Assembly: GCA_016648135.1 (NCBI GenBank)
Contig: JADDOH010000177.1
Location: forward strand, 62,001-126,000
DNA from: Agrypnia vestita
Taxonomy: Eukaryota > Arthropoda > Insecta > Trichoptera > Phryganeidae
Direction: 5' to 3'
Length of the DNA stretch: 64,000 nucleotides
The notes beneath the pieces were generated by a model, which saw only the letters and a program-made list of their open reading frames with translations, ran no database searches and was not told the DNA's origin. This document shows positions 1 through 10,739 of the stretch, piece after piece. Made by a program: the position numbers and the translations under genes. Every line of letters begins with the position of its first letter. Position 1 is the stretch's first letter.

Positions 1-420
1 TATAGTTTCTTAAAAATTAAGTCGTAATCAATAAACATACACATTAGTTATTATTCAATGAGATTTTTTCTGTTGTACATTCGATGACAAATACTTAATA
101 TCTGGTTCATATTTTAGTAATGCTTTTAGTAATACACACTATCAACTGGATTCATCAGTCTTTCTTTTTCTTGAATGACATATTATGAAATTCATTTCTG
201 AAAATAATGATTTCCAAGCAATAATAATAATAATAAGAGAAAATTCATTATATTGCTCTCGCAAGTTTCTTTAAATCGCTAAAGATTTCTGGAATGGTGT
301 TCCAATGTTTCGTTATTTCTTCTTCTGCATATTTATTAATTGTGTTCGTTATCAATCGCTTTCAATTATTTCCAAATTCAATTATTTAAAAATATAAAAA
401 AATATTTTTGAACTTGGAAA
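1..420. other. AT-rich DNA, nothing recognised
   Basis: AT-rich sequence with short A/T runs. I see no coding frame, RNA gene or structured repeat that I can support. Confidence 0.5.
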
Positions 421-482
421 TCGTTCGCGTGCCACCTCTGGCACGCGTGCCCTAGGTTCGCGACACCTGGTCTAGAATGACA
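421..482. mobile_element. possible hAT-type element end
   Basis: This short GC-rich block holds the palindrome tggcacgcgtgcc and then 'ctaggttcgcgacacctgg'. The combination resembles the ends of ZBED-type hAT elements that litter insect genomes. No partner end or target duplication was found, so it is a resemblance rather than a defined element. Confidence 0.25.
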
Positions 483-484
483 CA

Positions 485-1530
485 GGAGTACAAAAAATAA
501 ATATTTCACGAATATTTTGATGATACCTAACACGATTACACAATACATTTTTTATGATAAAATAATAATAAATAAAGGCTTTATGATAAGTTATGTCGTA
601 GTAAGTAATGTGTAGAACGAAATATAGACAGTAGAAAATCAATAAATACAATTTAGAAATGATTTTCACAACGAGTGCGCGGGTTTCAAGGTCAACGCCG
701 TGCATCTACAAAAAGTGATTCTCGGCAGAATATAATTTTATCTTTGATGAGCTCAAGCGACCGTCAATCAAGTTTCTAAATATTTCACTTTTGAAATGCG
801 CTTGTGTAATAAAGAATATATCAAGGTTGCCTTTTTTTATATTTTTATATATTTTTATTTTTATTTTATTTTGGGATTTTTTTTTTATATAATATCAAAA
901 AAAATTCATTTAGTATGACCAGTGAAGTTTCCTCGAAGCTGGTAAAAAAAACTATGTAAAAAATGATAAAGAATATGTGATAAATATTAAATATTTCAAG
1001 GATTTAAATTATGATAATGCATAAAATGGGAAGGGTGGGAAGAGGGAGGGAACGGGATTCAATTAAAGTATTAAATTAATTTCAATAATCGTACATGAGA
1101 TTATGGAGTTTCATTTTAAATAAAAGCAAATTGTCAATAAAAATATCTAGGTTATTTTTAGAATTTAACTGATTGTATTTTGAAGTGGAACGAATTACAA
1201 AGCAGTTTTTTAAGTAGTTAGTCTTTTTATTTATTCTAGATAATATCTCATTATAGTGATTAATCATTCTAGGTGGAGGAGAAAAATAGCTAAGATTGGT
1301 GTTATAAAACTTAGTGCAAAATAGTGATAGAAAAACCGTTATTATAACCGGTATTTTTCGGTAATATTATTTGGGATTCGTGACTGATTTTACAGAAGAT
1401 TGATAACTAAGATCTAACTATTTTCTGGTGCCGATGGATGTAAAACTGCGCTAAATTGTTTGCCAATCACCTATGCAATCAGATACAAATCTAAAAAAAC
1501 GGTTAGTTTGTCACCGGTTATGACACCATC
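485..1530. other. AT-rich DNA, nothing recognised
   Basis: Long A/T homopolymer runs and a purine-rich patch near 1027-1060 (gggaagggtgggaagaggg). The short open frames show no family resemblance or codon bias. Confidence 0.5.
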
Positions 1531-1534
1531 ACTA

Positions 1535-1835
1535 GTGCGCTGCACCAATCGAGCGAAAATCTTCCACTGATATTGTGGTGTACCGATCACTTAGGGTTAA
1601 GTTAGGTCTCTTATGGTGCTGATTCGGGTCAATCGTCACGTTGTCCTGCCCGATCTTTGGTTTTCGTTTGGGTGGCATAAATCCTAGAACCCGAAAGTAG
1701 CGCCATCTACCGGGTCCAATTGCGAATCTAAACCACGCAAGGACCCACTCTGATGCACACAAAAAATTTCATTAAAATCGACCCAGCCGTTTAGATGGAG
1801 TTCAGTGACATACACAGATACAGAATAAATATATA
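1535..1835 (+). mobile_element. dispersed repeat with retroposon-like 3' tail
   Basis: A moderately GC-rich block includes 'gcgccatctaccgggtcc'. It ends in a tail reading 'aaaatcgacccagccgtt' then 'tagatggagttcagtgacat' and an acatacaga-type end. This tail class (aaaatc-gg-ccagccgttt) is very common at the 3' ends of insect, especially lepidopteran, retroposons. The family assignment is from memory of that pattern; no ORF is preserved. Confidence 0.45.
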
Positions 1836-3520
1836 TGTTAAGAATATTGTGCATTAGATAAAATTATACATATAATAATATATTTTATCTTATCAAAGTT
1901 TTAGTACTAAAATTTTCGTATAAACTTATCGCGGAATACAAAATAAATTATAGTCTATTTTATTTAACGTCTAGGTAAATTTAAAATTAATGGAAATATT
2001 TACCAACATTTTCAATTAGCTGCGCTGGTGAATCTGTGAAATAAATAATTAATGTCGAGCTCTAAAACTTCACCACAAACTTTACTTTTTCTATGTTTTC
2101 CCTCGGATAATCTTGGAAACTCCTTCAGAAAACTTCGATCATAATTGATTTAACTAGTTTAAACTGCATCGTTAGATTAGATGAGTTGTAATATACAAAG
2201 TTTTATTAATAGAAAACTATCGGTTTCATAATGGCTGCCACGCGATCTCGACCTACAAATTATTAAAACTACGTATATGTAAAAATACACTTAAAAAAAA
2301 AATTCACTTATATGACCTAACATAACCAATTAAAACATACTAATGCTCAATAAAAATATATTTAAAAAATGATTTAATTAAATTATTAAAAAAAATTAAA
2401 GAAATAATTACGAAGTTCACCAATCCCGCGACATACATGACACCCGGCAACAGGCTATAGTTACAAGAATTTTCTCTCTCTCTCTATCAAAGTTTCTCTG
2501 TCTCTATCAAAATTTTGCGTAACCTTAACTTATGTAATTGTTTTTCTGAAAGATGACAGAAATTTCGATATGTACCTACTGGCAGTAGGATGAAAAAAAA
2601 ATCTATGGTAACGTAGGTGTTGAGTTTTGTGAAATCGACCTTCTTGAAATGGCTATTTAGCTTAAGAAAAACCTCAATAAACATATTACTAATTTTTTTT
2701 ATATTGACGGATGTCATTTAAATTATAAAACAGAACGTTCTTAAAAATTTGAGTATTTTGCGCTAGCGGGGTATCCATTTTTAGATTTTCGAAATTCGAA
2801 ACTATTTTATTTTCCGGAGAAATCTGCGTGTTGATTTAATTGATTTTTGATGTCTAAAGGGGTGAAAAGATTTTATAAATAAAGTGTCATCGAACTAATA
2901 CTACTATAATTCTAACCGTAACCTTGTTTGGATAAACGAAAAATAATAAGACTATAAATTCAGCTAATATAAATTCTGAAAACAATTACATATCTCGAGT
3001 AAATAACTCGGAGAGGCCATTATTTTTCAAATCGCCAAGAATACGAAACTGAAAATGCGGTAAAATAAAAATGTCTTTCTGAAATAAAAACGAAAATAAA
3101 TTTGAAATAAGAAGGATGGTAATGAAATGGCAGGAGTGAGTATAAACTCCTAATTAAAGAGGAAAAGCTTTTGGAAATTGGAGATGTTAATTGAAACAAA
3201 AGAAAAACTTTTCTTTTTATGGCAACAAATTTAGCGAAAAATTTGTAGCTTGCTTAATTTTACGTTTACAACCCTTCTTGAATATGAAAATTATTTTGTA
3301 GATGGGAAACGTGTTTCAGTAATAATTAATTGGTCCGGTGGATAATTTATCAGTAAAAAGTTTAAAAATGGCTTTTAAATCAAACATATTGAAAAAGTAT
3401 CGTATTTTATGACCCACAAGATATACTTTATTACTTTAAAAATTTATTTGAATAGGCAATAAGAATTTTCAATTAGAAAGGCATACAGAAAAATCAATTA
3501 AACAAGTCCACGAAAAAATA
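1836..3520. other. AT-rich DNA, nothing recognised
   Basis: Contains a short (TC)n tract near 2475-2490 and otherwise AT-rich unstructured sequence. No gene supported. Confidence 0.5.
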
Positions 3521-3590
3521 TTTGGCTGCTACCGGGATTCGAACCACGAATCTCCTCCTATCCGGGGCAGGTGCATTATTACATTATAAA
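3521..3590 (-). mobile_element. tRNA-like SINE head, minus strand
   Basis: On the minus strand the sequence reads gtggttcgaatcccgg, a good B box and T-arm, preceded by 'gccccggataggaggagatt' as a degenerate anticodon region. The acceptor stem is not intact, and similar tRNA-like pieces recur in the window. It is therefore read as a SINE head or tRNA pseudogene rather than a functional tRNA. Confidence 0.35.
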
Positions 3591-3726
3591 TAATCAATTA
3601 ACTACTAGCCCGATTCTAAAAAAAATTCCAATAATTGCGAGTAATCAAGAACTTAAGCAATAATATTTAAAAATAAAATTAAAAATAATTTAGAAAAACT
3701 AAACACAAAAGATATTATTCATTTTG

Positions 3727-3892
3727 ATATTTTGACATATACGAGTATATATAACTCCCTGATGATGGAAAGGTATTTCCGAAACATGTAGGTGTAATTT
3801 ATCAAATAATATAAGTAGATCTATACAAATAATACAATCAATATTTTCTAAAATGTCAATCTACAATGTTGCTGAATCAATTGAAAAAAATA
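3727..3892 (+). mobile_element. foldback/Penelope-derived repeat, family F2
   Basis: Shares its 3' segment (caaataatacaatcaatatt, then aatgtcaatctacaatgttg and gctgaatcaattgaaaaaaa) with copies at 13490-13620 and 40362-40605. All end in an A-run after 'aattg'. The 5' part carries a hammerhead-like core (3754-3795). Non-coding; read as a non-autonomous retroelement tail. The link to Penelope elements is inferred from the shared motif in the remnant at 47.4-47.9 kb. Confidence 0.5.
3754..3795 (+). ncRNA. hammerhead-ribozyme-like core (type I layout), F2
   Basis: Order seen: stem I 5' strand actcc, CTGATGA (3759-3765), helix II ggaaa-ggta-tttcc, GAAA (3781-3784), then the self-complementary ACATGT as minimal stem III (its A is the last A of GAAA), A as the cleavage-site nucleotide, and ggtgt as stem I 3' strand (4 of 5 pairs). 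Every conserved core nucleotide of CUGANGA/GAAA/UH is present. With a 3-bp loopless stem III it would be expected to work best as a dimer. Confidence 0.55.
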
Positions 3893-3895
3893 TAA

Positions 3896-4215
3896 TATTT
3901 TAACCCGGTGGGACATTATAAATAAAATAGTGAGACCTATCACATACAGTATTTATTTATTACTCGAATTAGCAATTTGTAGAACACTCGGGACAGTTAT
4001 TTGAGTTTTAAGTTTTAATTTTTGACAGGTGCAGAATGTAGGGACTCACTTTATTAGTGATTTATAAAAATACTATTTATTAATTTCATTACGGAACGTA
4101 GCATTGGGAGGCAAACGATAACACTGGAAATTAATTCAGGCTTCATTGATCAATCAATAAATATTTTAATTAATAGGTCACATTTAAATCACTGGACATG
4201 AATTGAATTAAAACA
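3896..4215. other. no feature recognised
   Basis: AT-rich flank of the repeat that follows. Contains 'cccggtgggacattataa', which resembles the flank near 22.8 kb ('tggtgagacattataatt'). No gene seen. Confidence 0.4.
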
Positions 4216-4219
4216 CCTA

Positions 4220-4865
4220 TTTTGCTAACTAAACACCTATCTATTCACACTATTTCGCAATTTATCACTAGCTTTTTATTTTATTTATTCGTTTATTATA
4301 AATATATATCATGGTACAAAATTTAATATATACAATGATCATTCATACAATAATATAGTATTACTCTCCATAAAAGAGCTCTATCGTGGTTATGGGGAGA
4401 GTAAATCACATCATATAATTTTATGAATTTTACAATTTTTATAACAGTATTTGTATAAGTATTAACAAACAAAATAGTAAACAAAAATATCAGGAATCAA
4501 AATCAAAATAGCCGAAAATAAGTACTTATAAAAAAATTTCAAGAATTTTTTTGTTAAAGTTTTTATGTTCATTTTTAAATAACGTAATCTTTAATTTTTT
4601 TAAATCTATCCGGTAATGAAATTAATTTTTTAATTCCTACAAACGAAAAGTGGTTCTGGGCTGCGCTTTTGTATCTGGGTAATTTTAAATTTAGGAATGC
4701 TCTTGTGGGCCTATGAACACGTTATTATCGCTTGTTAACGCTTTCGATTAAACGCTATTCCAATATTGTACGCAAGTAGATATTTCGCTTAATTATCTCA
4801 CTCGGTTTATATCGCACCGGTAGAAACTTCGAAACAACATTGACGCAATACAGCTTGACTCGCTA
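4220..4865 (-). repeat. dispersed promoter-like repeat, split by a retroposon
   Basis: Both flanks of the retroposon at 4265-4715 match, on the minus strand, the block at 23990-24110. The right flank shares 'gaagtttctacc-g-tgcgatat' and the left flank 'gtgataaattgcgaaatagt'. The insertion therefore landed inside an older copy of this repeat. GT-rich words suggest a 5'UTR or LTR-leader origin, but that is inference. Confidence 0.45.
4265..4715 (-). mobile_element. 5'-truncated non-LTR retrotransposon 3' end
   Basis: The minus strand translates from about 4709 to a region rich in R/K, with 'RPTRAFLNLKLPRYKSAAQN' followed by 'FVGIKKLISLPDRFKKIK'. That pattern (TR-x-LxLPRxKS...G-K-LxxLPxxxKxI) is the C-terminal tail found after the RT domain in jockey/CR1-like LINEs. 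The reading frame decays after about 45 residues and an AT-rich 3'UTR follows to about 4265. Plus-strand flanks belong to another repeat. Domain call from pattern recognition only. Confidence 0.5.
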
Positions 4866-4869
4866 TTTA

Positions 4870-5465
4870 TACGAAAAACTTTTCTTTTTTTTTTACAAAA
4901 AAAAAAAAAAAAAATTTATACGATTTTTCAATTCCTCGATAACATTTTTATTTCTAGTATTTGCGAGGAGGTTTCCATCAAGGCTGTTCCAGGAGTCTCC
5001 CGAATGTTGTAGATAATCCTAGAGTGCAGTAGGGTGTTCTAAAGGCTTCCATAGTTTAGTTCTAAAGTGACATATTACAAGGATATTATTCGGACAGTGC
5101 GCAATCAATTTCGTTACAATATTTTAAGATACGCAAGGTACGTTAAAATCCTTAAAACAGTTTTATCTAAAGTATAATATTCTTTCGAAATTTGAGTCGA
5201 AATCTTGATATTTTCAAACATCTCAATTCAAGTATCTCAAAGAAAACTTTTTGTTATCTAACTTTTCATAACAACCCCACGATATTTGAGGCATAAAATG
5301 TTTTGAAAGAAATTTAATATATTTCGGCTGTGCAATAATACTGAACATACAAACTTATTAAAGAATTACGTAAATGTGTTACACAAGTAAAGTTAAAAAA
5401 AAAATGTTTATACATTTTCTCTCTGTCGATTAAATATATAAATTTTTTGAAAAAAATAAAGGATG
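4870..5465. other. no gene recognised
   Basis: Homopolymer T then A tracts at 4883-4914. A stretch near 4985-5060 ('aggctgttccaggagtctcc') has the feel of LTR or UTR sequence but matches nothing else here. Confidence 0.4.
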
Positions 5466-5481
5466 AATTCCCTTTGGTAAT

Positions 5482-5695
5482 AATGTTCTTTGGTTTTCAC
5501 AGCCACTGAGAATCTTCTGGTTTGTGTCTTCTGGGGTATTATGCCATGTTTTAACGACCTTCCTGGCCAATGTTTCGGATCCCATTGCAGGGTTCATTAT
5601 CAGGGCTGATGATGGACCTTGCAATGGGATCCGAAACGTTGGCCAGAAAGGTAAAAAAAAACACGGCTTAATACCCCAGAAGACTCAAACCAGAA
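5482..5695 (-). mobile_element. complete short foldback element, family F1, with TSD
   Basis: Two inverted arms meet at about 5602. It is flanked by aattccctttggtaat (5466-5481) and aattccttttcgtaat (5696-5711), a 16-bp duplication with 14 identities. Its ends agree with other F1 copies: one end is aatgttct-(c)-ggttttcac-g-cc and the other is ttctgg/ttctgtg. F1 occurs again at 28915, 30860, 44918, 51633 and 62565. A constant 3' end with a long variable target duplication suggests retroposition rather than cut-and-paste. Confidence 0.65.
5570..5646. ncRNA. two opposed hammerhead-like cores in F1
   Basis: Plus core: CTGATGA (5606-5612), helix II tggacct-tgcaa-tgggatcc (imperfect), GAAA (5633-5636), then CGTT. 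The ACGT is self-complementary and gives U then T at the cleavage site. Minus core (5570-5604) is the mirror image with CTGATAA. Stem I pairing is weak because the cores abut at the palindrome centre. Confidence 0.4.
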
Positions 5696-5714
5696 AATTC
5701 CTTTTCGTAATTGT

Positions 5715-6030
5715 TTGAGCTATTACTCTTAATTTATGTGTAGGAAATCGGAAATAATTTTTTTAGCACATAATAAAGTACAAAAAAAATGTTACTCTCA
5801 GGTACGTAGGTGATTAACGAATGTGAGATTTACGAAAAAATTGAAGAACGTCAAATTTATTCAAATATAGTTGGAGATTAGATAATGACGTCATGTCGTT
5901 AAGTAATGTATATGTGGGGTGGGGCGGAGAATATTTGTTTCTCTTTTATTTTTTGTTTTTCATGGGCTTTATTTTATTTAAGGGGTCACCACCAATATTT
6001 AAATACTGGGGTATCTAAATATTGGAATAT
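5715..6030. other. no feature recognised
   Basis: AT-rich sequence. An open frame at 5906-6130 has no recognisable features. Confidence 0.4.
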
Positions 6031-6034
6031 ATAT

Positions 6035-6350
6035 ATAATTCGGGAAGCAGAGAATAAAAAGAAGAATTTGGAATATACTTACATGATTTATTTAATTTTG
6101 AATACACAGATTTTTAACAATACTTTTTAATAAAAACTTAAGACTAGTTATAAAACACTGGATGAACGAGGTCTACGAGGAAAGTGTTAAAAATCGCGTC
6201 TCTCCCTCTATTTATAGATATTTGCGAATGCTTCCAGAATATTCTCCCAAAAAAGGTATAGGGCTGTGCTGTCTGCGGCTTCCGACATGATCGATATCTT
6301 TCGATGAGAATATCGAAAAATATCGATCCAAGCCTCAGACTACATATATA
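6035..6350 (-). promoter_or_regulatory. LTR-like or promoter module, minus strand
   Basis: On the minus strand there is a canonical TATA motif (tataaatagagggagagacg, ending near 6195), then a leader with 'ccagtgttttataactagtc' and 'attaaataaatcatg', which could act as a polyadenylation signal. TATA followed within about 150 bp by AATAAA is the layout of a short LTR. No TG...CA ends or duplications could be fixed. Confidence 0.3.
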
Positions 6351-6410
6351 AATGACAAAAAATGTTATCTCCAGTTCATGGGCGTACTACAGAAGTACAT
6401 AAACATTTTA

Positions 6411-6622
6411 ACGGTACGGGGAGGGAAAAATAGTAAGGGTAAAACGGTATGGGGGGGAAAACAGTATAGGTAAAACGGTAAGGGGAGGAAAAAACAGTAA
6501 GGTTAAAACGGTAAGGGGAGGGAAAAACAGTAAGGTTAAAACGGTAAGGGGAGGGAAAAACAGTAAGGGTAAAATGGTAGGGGAGGGAAAAATAGTAAGG
6601 ATAAAATATTAAAGGGAGAGAA
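6411..6622 (+). repeat. minisatellite, about 33-bp unit, about 6 copies
   Basis: Tandem copies of a unit close to 'ggtaaggggagggaaaaaca' plus 'gtaagggtaaaac'. The unit is purine-rich on the plus strand, with single-base and small indel differences; the two central copies are nearly identical. Confidence 0.85.
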
Positions 6623-6664
6623 TTTTTTTTTGATCATACTGTGCATCAATAGCGTGATAAAAAA

Positions 6665-6845
6665 TGAAATCAATTAATGTATATTATAGATGTCTCACAG
6701 AGACGAAACTATAAATGTTTTTACTAAGGGAGAGTAGGTATAGAAGTCTTTATGGGTGAACATAGGACTTACGACCTATCGTACGGTTGGCTTAAGTGAT
6801 CACCTTACACATATGTAACGTTCGCCATTCCACCCATGATAGAAT
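6665..6845 (+). mobile_element. foldback MITE family A, left arm only
   Basis: Runs from caattaatgtatattatag and tgtctcacagagacgaaact to cacatatgtaacgttcgcca. It matches the left arm of the palindrome at 33090-33420, so it is a half element. Confidence 0.65.
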
Positions 6846-6849
6846 CTGA

Positions 6850-7295
6850 AAAATTTGGACATACTCAAAATATTCTGAAGAGATGAAATTATCCTGGACA
6901 CAATACAATAATAAAGTAGACCTGGAAGAGTACCACCATGATGGATGGATGTACGTCATCTTGCTTTATAGCTGGTGGTGACGGAAACCAGGAAGCGATA
7001 CTAGTCGGGGAGCATTTTGAGCCATGTTCCAATAGATTAAAACCAGAACTGACATAAAGGATGGAAAAAATGGTTTTGAAAACGTATCTTAAAATATTAT
7101 ATTACAAGCTTATATATATACCCGGCATGGCATATTCTCGCACAAGCTCCCACTTCCTGTCAACCGAAAAAACCTATATCCTAATTTTACCACCTCTTCC
7201 CCTCTTAATTTTGCACATCAATCCGCAGCATACAAACCATCTCGCACATTGAATTACAATTTTTTAATCTTATCCATGAAAAATATACAAAAAAT
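6850..7295. other. no feature recognised
   Basis: Mixed-composition sequence with a short open frame at 7061-7252 that looks fortuitous. Confidence 0.4.
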
Positions 7296-7297
7296 TT

Positions 7298-7440
7298 ATT
7301 TCCCAACCTAACTATCCTAACTACCAGGTCAGTTAGGTTGGTTATATGAGGTTAGGTTACTACTAACTAATTAACAAACCTAACCTGACTAACTTTATAG
7401 TTAAGTTGGAAAATATATTCTTGCAGATCCTCTGTGTAAG
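7298..7440. repeat. TTAGGT-rich dispersed repeat
   Basis: Inverted arms of 'cctaac'/'gttagg' words, with aagaatatattttccaactt-type ends (read on the minus strand). The same end sequence occurs at 27505-27590. The TTAGG-like words reflect internal palindromes; they are not telomeric arrays. Confidence 0.5.
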
Positions 7441-7444
7441 ATTT

Positions 7445-8058
7445 CCACTCTTCACTCTGTGTAACACAGAAAATTTAATCAAGAGAATAACTTAAATAGC
7501 TTTAATAAATAAATACATATTTGCCTTGCAAAACATAAACGTGAACAATGTTCTGTACGCACCTATCCCAGCATCTCCCTGGGGAGGCTCTTATCTCTCC
7601 GACCACATACATGGCTTACCGTTCTATTTTTGAAAATCCACAATACCCGAACCCTTGGTTTAATTTTCCATTTTTACGGTTTGAAAGATTAATTTAAATT
7701 TATTAAAAAATTGGAGTCTCGTGGTTACCGCCATATAAAATCAATTTTTAAATAACATACGTACGTCACTTATACCTAATAGACGTTTATAATATCTTAC
7801 GGGTATTAGATTTTTCTAATATTTCAGATTAGTTCTCTTTTGTATGACAAAAAATATCATTACGTATATAATGGTAAATATAAATATTTATATATAATTT
7901 CTGTCACCAGGCGGCATCGGCAGTCAACCTTTGAATGTGGTGTTATCGCCGGAACCACACCATAAATCTATAATATTAATTACTCCAACCAATGTCGTAC
8001 GTTTCTGCATTTGGATGATGATTTCTATTTGTATACAATAATTTTGCCGCGTTGTTTA
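7445..8058. other. no gene recognised
   Basis: AT-rich with some CpG-containing patches ('ggcggcatcggcagtcaacc' near 7911). No frame or structure supported. Confidence 0.4.
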
Positions 8059-8061
8059 TCG

Positions 8062-8145
8062 GGTCCGGTGGCGCAATGAGTAACACGTTTGACTGCGGAT
8101 CAGAAGATGCCAGGTTCGAATGCTGGCAGGATCGAATTTTTTTTA
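8062..8145 (+). mobile_element. tRNA-Arg-like SINE head
   Basis: Reads ggtggcgcaatgag as an A box and ggttcgaatgc as a B box. The anticodon arm tttga-ctgcgga-tcaga has a 7-nt loop whose anticodon position reads GCG (Arg). The acceptor stem does not close over seven pairs and a T-run follows directly, so a tRNA-Arg-derived SINE or pseudogene is more likely than a working tRNA. Confidence 0.45.
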
Positions 8146-8414
8146 ACGGTCGAGAATATTTTTTTTGTGGAAATTTTAATTAGATTTTTGGTTTTAAACA
8201 TTCAAATTTGTTTATGTAATAATTAAACAAAGATTAATTTTTTATAATATTGTATAAAAGTAATCAACACTGCGAGAAGAGAAGAGAGTAGGTACCTACC
8301 TATCGAATTATGGTTTATTCCCCTCTGACTTATTAATCGGTTAGAAATTTTGAATAAATACTTTGTCTTAATTATATCTAAACTACCGTAATTAAAAGTG
8401 GAAATTTACCAGAT

Positions 8415-8595
8415 ACAATTGACCGCGAAGCGGCTGACGTAGGCATAGGTAAACAATTGTGTTTGCTGCACAGCAAACACATTTGGCCGCGCAACGGCTA
8501 GCGCTGGCCGCGGAGCGGCCATCATTGGCCTCGAAGCGTCCACAATAGCCGCCCGCAGGGCCTATTGCTATTTGCCCTCGGCGAAGCCGATTGCT
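8415..8595. repeat. GC-rich cluster of short hairpins
   Basis: A run of imperfect palindromes: accgcgaagcggct, gtttgctgcacagcaaac, ggccgcgcaacggct, ggccgcggagcggcc and cggcgaagccg. Strikingly GC-rich against its surroundings. It looks like the hairpin-dense end of a Helitron-like or other non-autonomous element, but no diagnostic CTRR end is placed. Confidence 0.45.
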
Positions 8596-8699
8596 TTCCT
8601 GCTAGTTTACTTATTAATATTTCTTAATAATATGTTTTAGTTAAATGAAAAATTTTGCGTTATTCGTTTTAGATTATGCTACGGTAGAACACTTATCCC

Positions 8700-8872
8700 A
8701 ATAATAATAATTTCATTGTCTGTCTATTTGTCCGTAACTTCTTTTATAATTTTTTTTTTATTTTTATTTCTTTTTTTTTATTTTTTCTTAATTTTTTATA
8801 AATAAACAAATACTTCTTTAGGAATCGACCTGTAAAAGAACAGTTATTTTGACAGGTTATAGATTACGAATT
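8700..8872 (+). repeat. dispersed repeat R (TGTCTGTC ... GGTTACAG)
   Basis: Starts with an aatttcattgtctgtctatt-type run and ends with 'taggaatcgacctgtaaaag' and 'gacaggttatag'. Related copies lie at 38354-38525 and 39266-39412, where the 3' end reads 'ttacagctagtt'. Non-coding. Confidence 0.6.
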
Positions 8873-8875
8873 ACT

Positions 8876-10385
8876 GTTATTGTTTTATTGTCTCCTTTAA
8901 TTCTACATTAATATTGTTCTTAATTATGTTTCTAAATAATTTATGTTCACATTTGTATTTTTTTAATATATTATTTAAACTGTGTATTTCATTCAACTTT
9001 GTACAAATTATAAAGTAAAAAAGTATTAAGAGCCGTATATATGTAAATAAATAAATAAGTAAATATTGTTTATATTATTATTAAGTAACAAGATATTTAA
9101 TCTTCAACCATTTTATTTATATGCCTATACTATACATATGTCAAATAGTTTTTGTTGAGCCAAATCTTTTTCAGAAAAATACAGTATAAATTAGGCTTAC
9201 CTTTTTCTATCATACATTTACATAGAATTTCTTTATCAGCTATCAACTATCAGACATTTACATAGAATGTTAAGAAATTTAAAAGAAAAGATAAATTTCA
9301 GTATATCAGAGAGAGACAGAGTATCAAGTGAGGGGTGGGTGCAAAATACAGGGGTTGAATGGGGGAGAAATGGAATAATTTGAAAATCAGACTATTGGTT
9401 TATTTATCCCTTAATTAGTAAGGCGCAGCACCTAGGTATTCAATTTTTATTAAATTTTTTATGTTAAATAAGAACTTTAAGACACATTTAAAACAGCAGT
9501 TCAAATTGAAACTATGATAATAGTCTAGTAATGACCATTTTTTAAATATTTATAAAATATATAGAACAGTTATTATGCGACCATCTTGACGAAGATACAA
9601 TGGTGTCAAAAAAGGTAAATGTAAATGGGATTTTTGAAAAGTACATATACATTAGTTTTTAAAAATTAATTAATGTTTAATTTACAACAAAAAAATTGTG
9701 TGTACATTTTCTTGAAATACCCGCAACAAAATAAATACATTAAAATTTATATTTAAAATCTGGGCGAATTTGCTGAAAATAGAATTATGTTTGAAGTCAG
9801 GCGTTAAATTTCTCACAGATATTATGATAGTGACGAAAACGTGAAGCCTATACGTAGGTGTTATTGGATTTCACACGACGATGAAGGAAATTAATTAGTT
9901 GAAAATGAACCTTCAAATTACAATCTTCCGCACCCAATTAGGGGAAGGTTTGATAATTTTCCGTAATGCTTTAATCAAAACTGAACGTGTTTCATAAGGA
10001 GATCACTGATTAAGTCACAAAAGAGAAGTTCTAAGAAGTTTTTTTGAACATGCTAAATGTGAAATGTTTTACATGGGATATTGTTTAACCACAGTATTGT
10101 GAAATAAGAACATTTTTAAGGTTCTATCCTATTCATTTTAAAATGTTATTTTTAATTTAAATGCCGTGTAAAAATCTTCGAGATATAAAAATTACCGTTT
10201 ATGTCCAAAACTTCTCGGAATTCAGGAAGACGGATATAGAGTGGAGGAATTAGTTGTTATTATTTTGCACAAGCTTACTTCAAAGGTGCCGATGTGAATA
10301 ATATTCGGTATGGACAGGAAGTGGCGAAGATATTTAGAAAAAAATAACAGTTAAAGTCACTGTACACGAATTTAATCGGAGCACC
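8876..10385. other. AT-rich DNA, nothing recognised
   Basis: Largely AT-rich and unstructured. No frame longer than chance and no repeat shared with other parts of the window that I can support. Confidence 0.45.
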
Positions 10386-10389
10386 GCAC

Positions 10390-10738
10390 CGTTCTTAAAA
10401 TCACATTAATTCACACTGGTCGCTTGAAAATCCGATTCACTGGTTTGTATCACTCTGATTACTATCGAATACTTCTCACATGTCGGTAGGTACTTCGTCG
10501 CTGTTTAGAACCTACTCTGTAATCGCCCGTGAAATTTATTGTCGCTTGGTCACACTGAATCGTCGCCGCACGGGTTCGCTTTTATCTGTGTGTGGAATAA
10601 ACGTCACAACAACTCTGACCGCGGGCGCGCCTGTCGTTGCGTATATACATAAATGTTGCTTTCGCGAATATCAGACCTGTTTCTCCATATTTCTAGTGTT
10701 TTTACGTTTTTATCGAGAATAGTCAGTTGATGCGGACC
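10390..10738 (-). promoter_or_regulatory. LTR-like or promoter module, minus strand
   Basis: CpG-rich against its flanks. On the minus strand it has a TATA-like tatata, the Inr-like word tcagtg before 'tgaccaagcgacaataaat', and a GTG-rich leader. The words tgtcgcttggtcacac and gagaatagtc (plus-strand reading) recur at 57200-57370, so the two are diverged copies of one module. A solo LTR is the preferred reading. Confidence 0.3.
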
Positions 10739-10739
10739 G

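Noticed and set aside
7310..7385. Telomere-like TTAGG words
   Set aside because: Isolated words in inverted arms of a dispersed repeat, not a tandem array.
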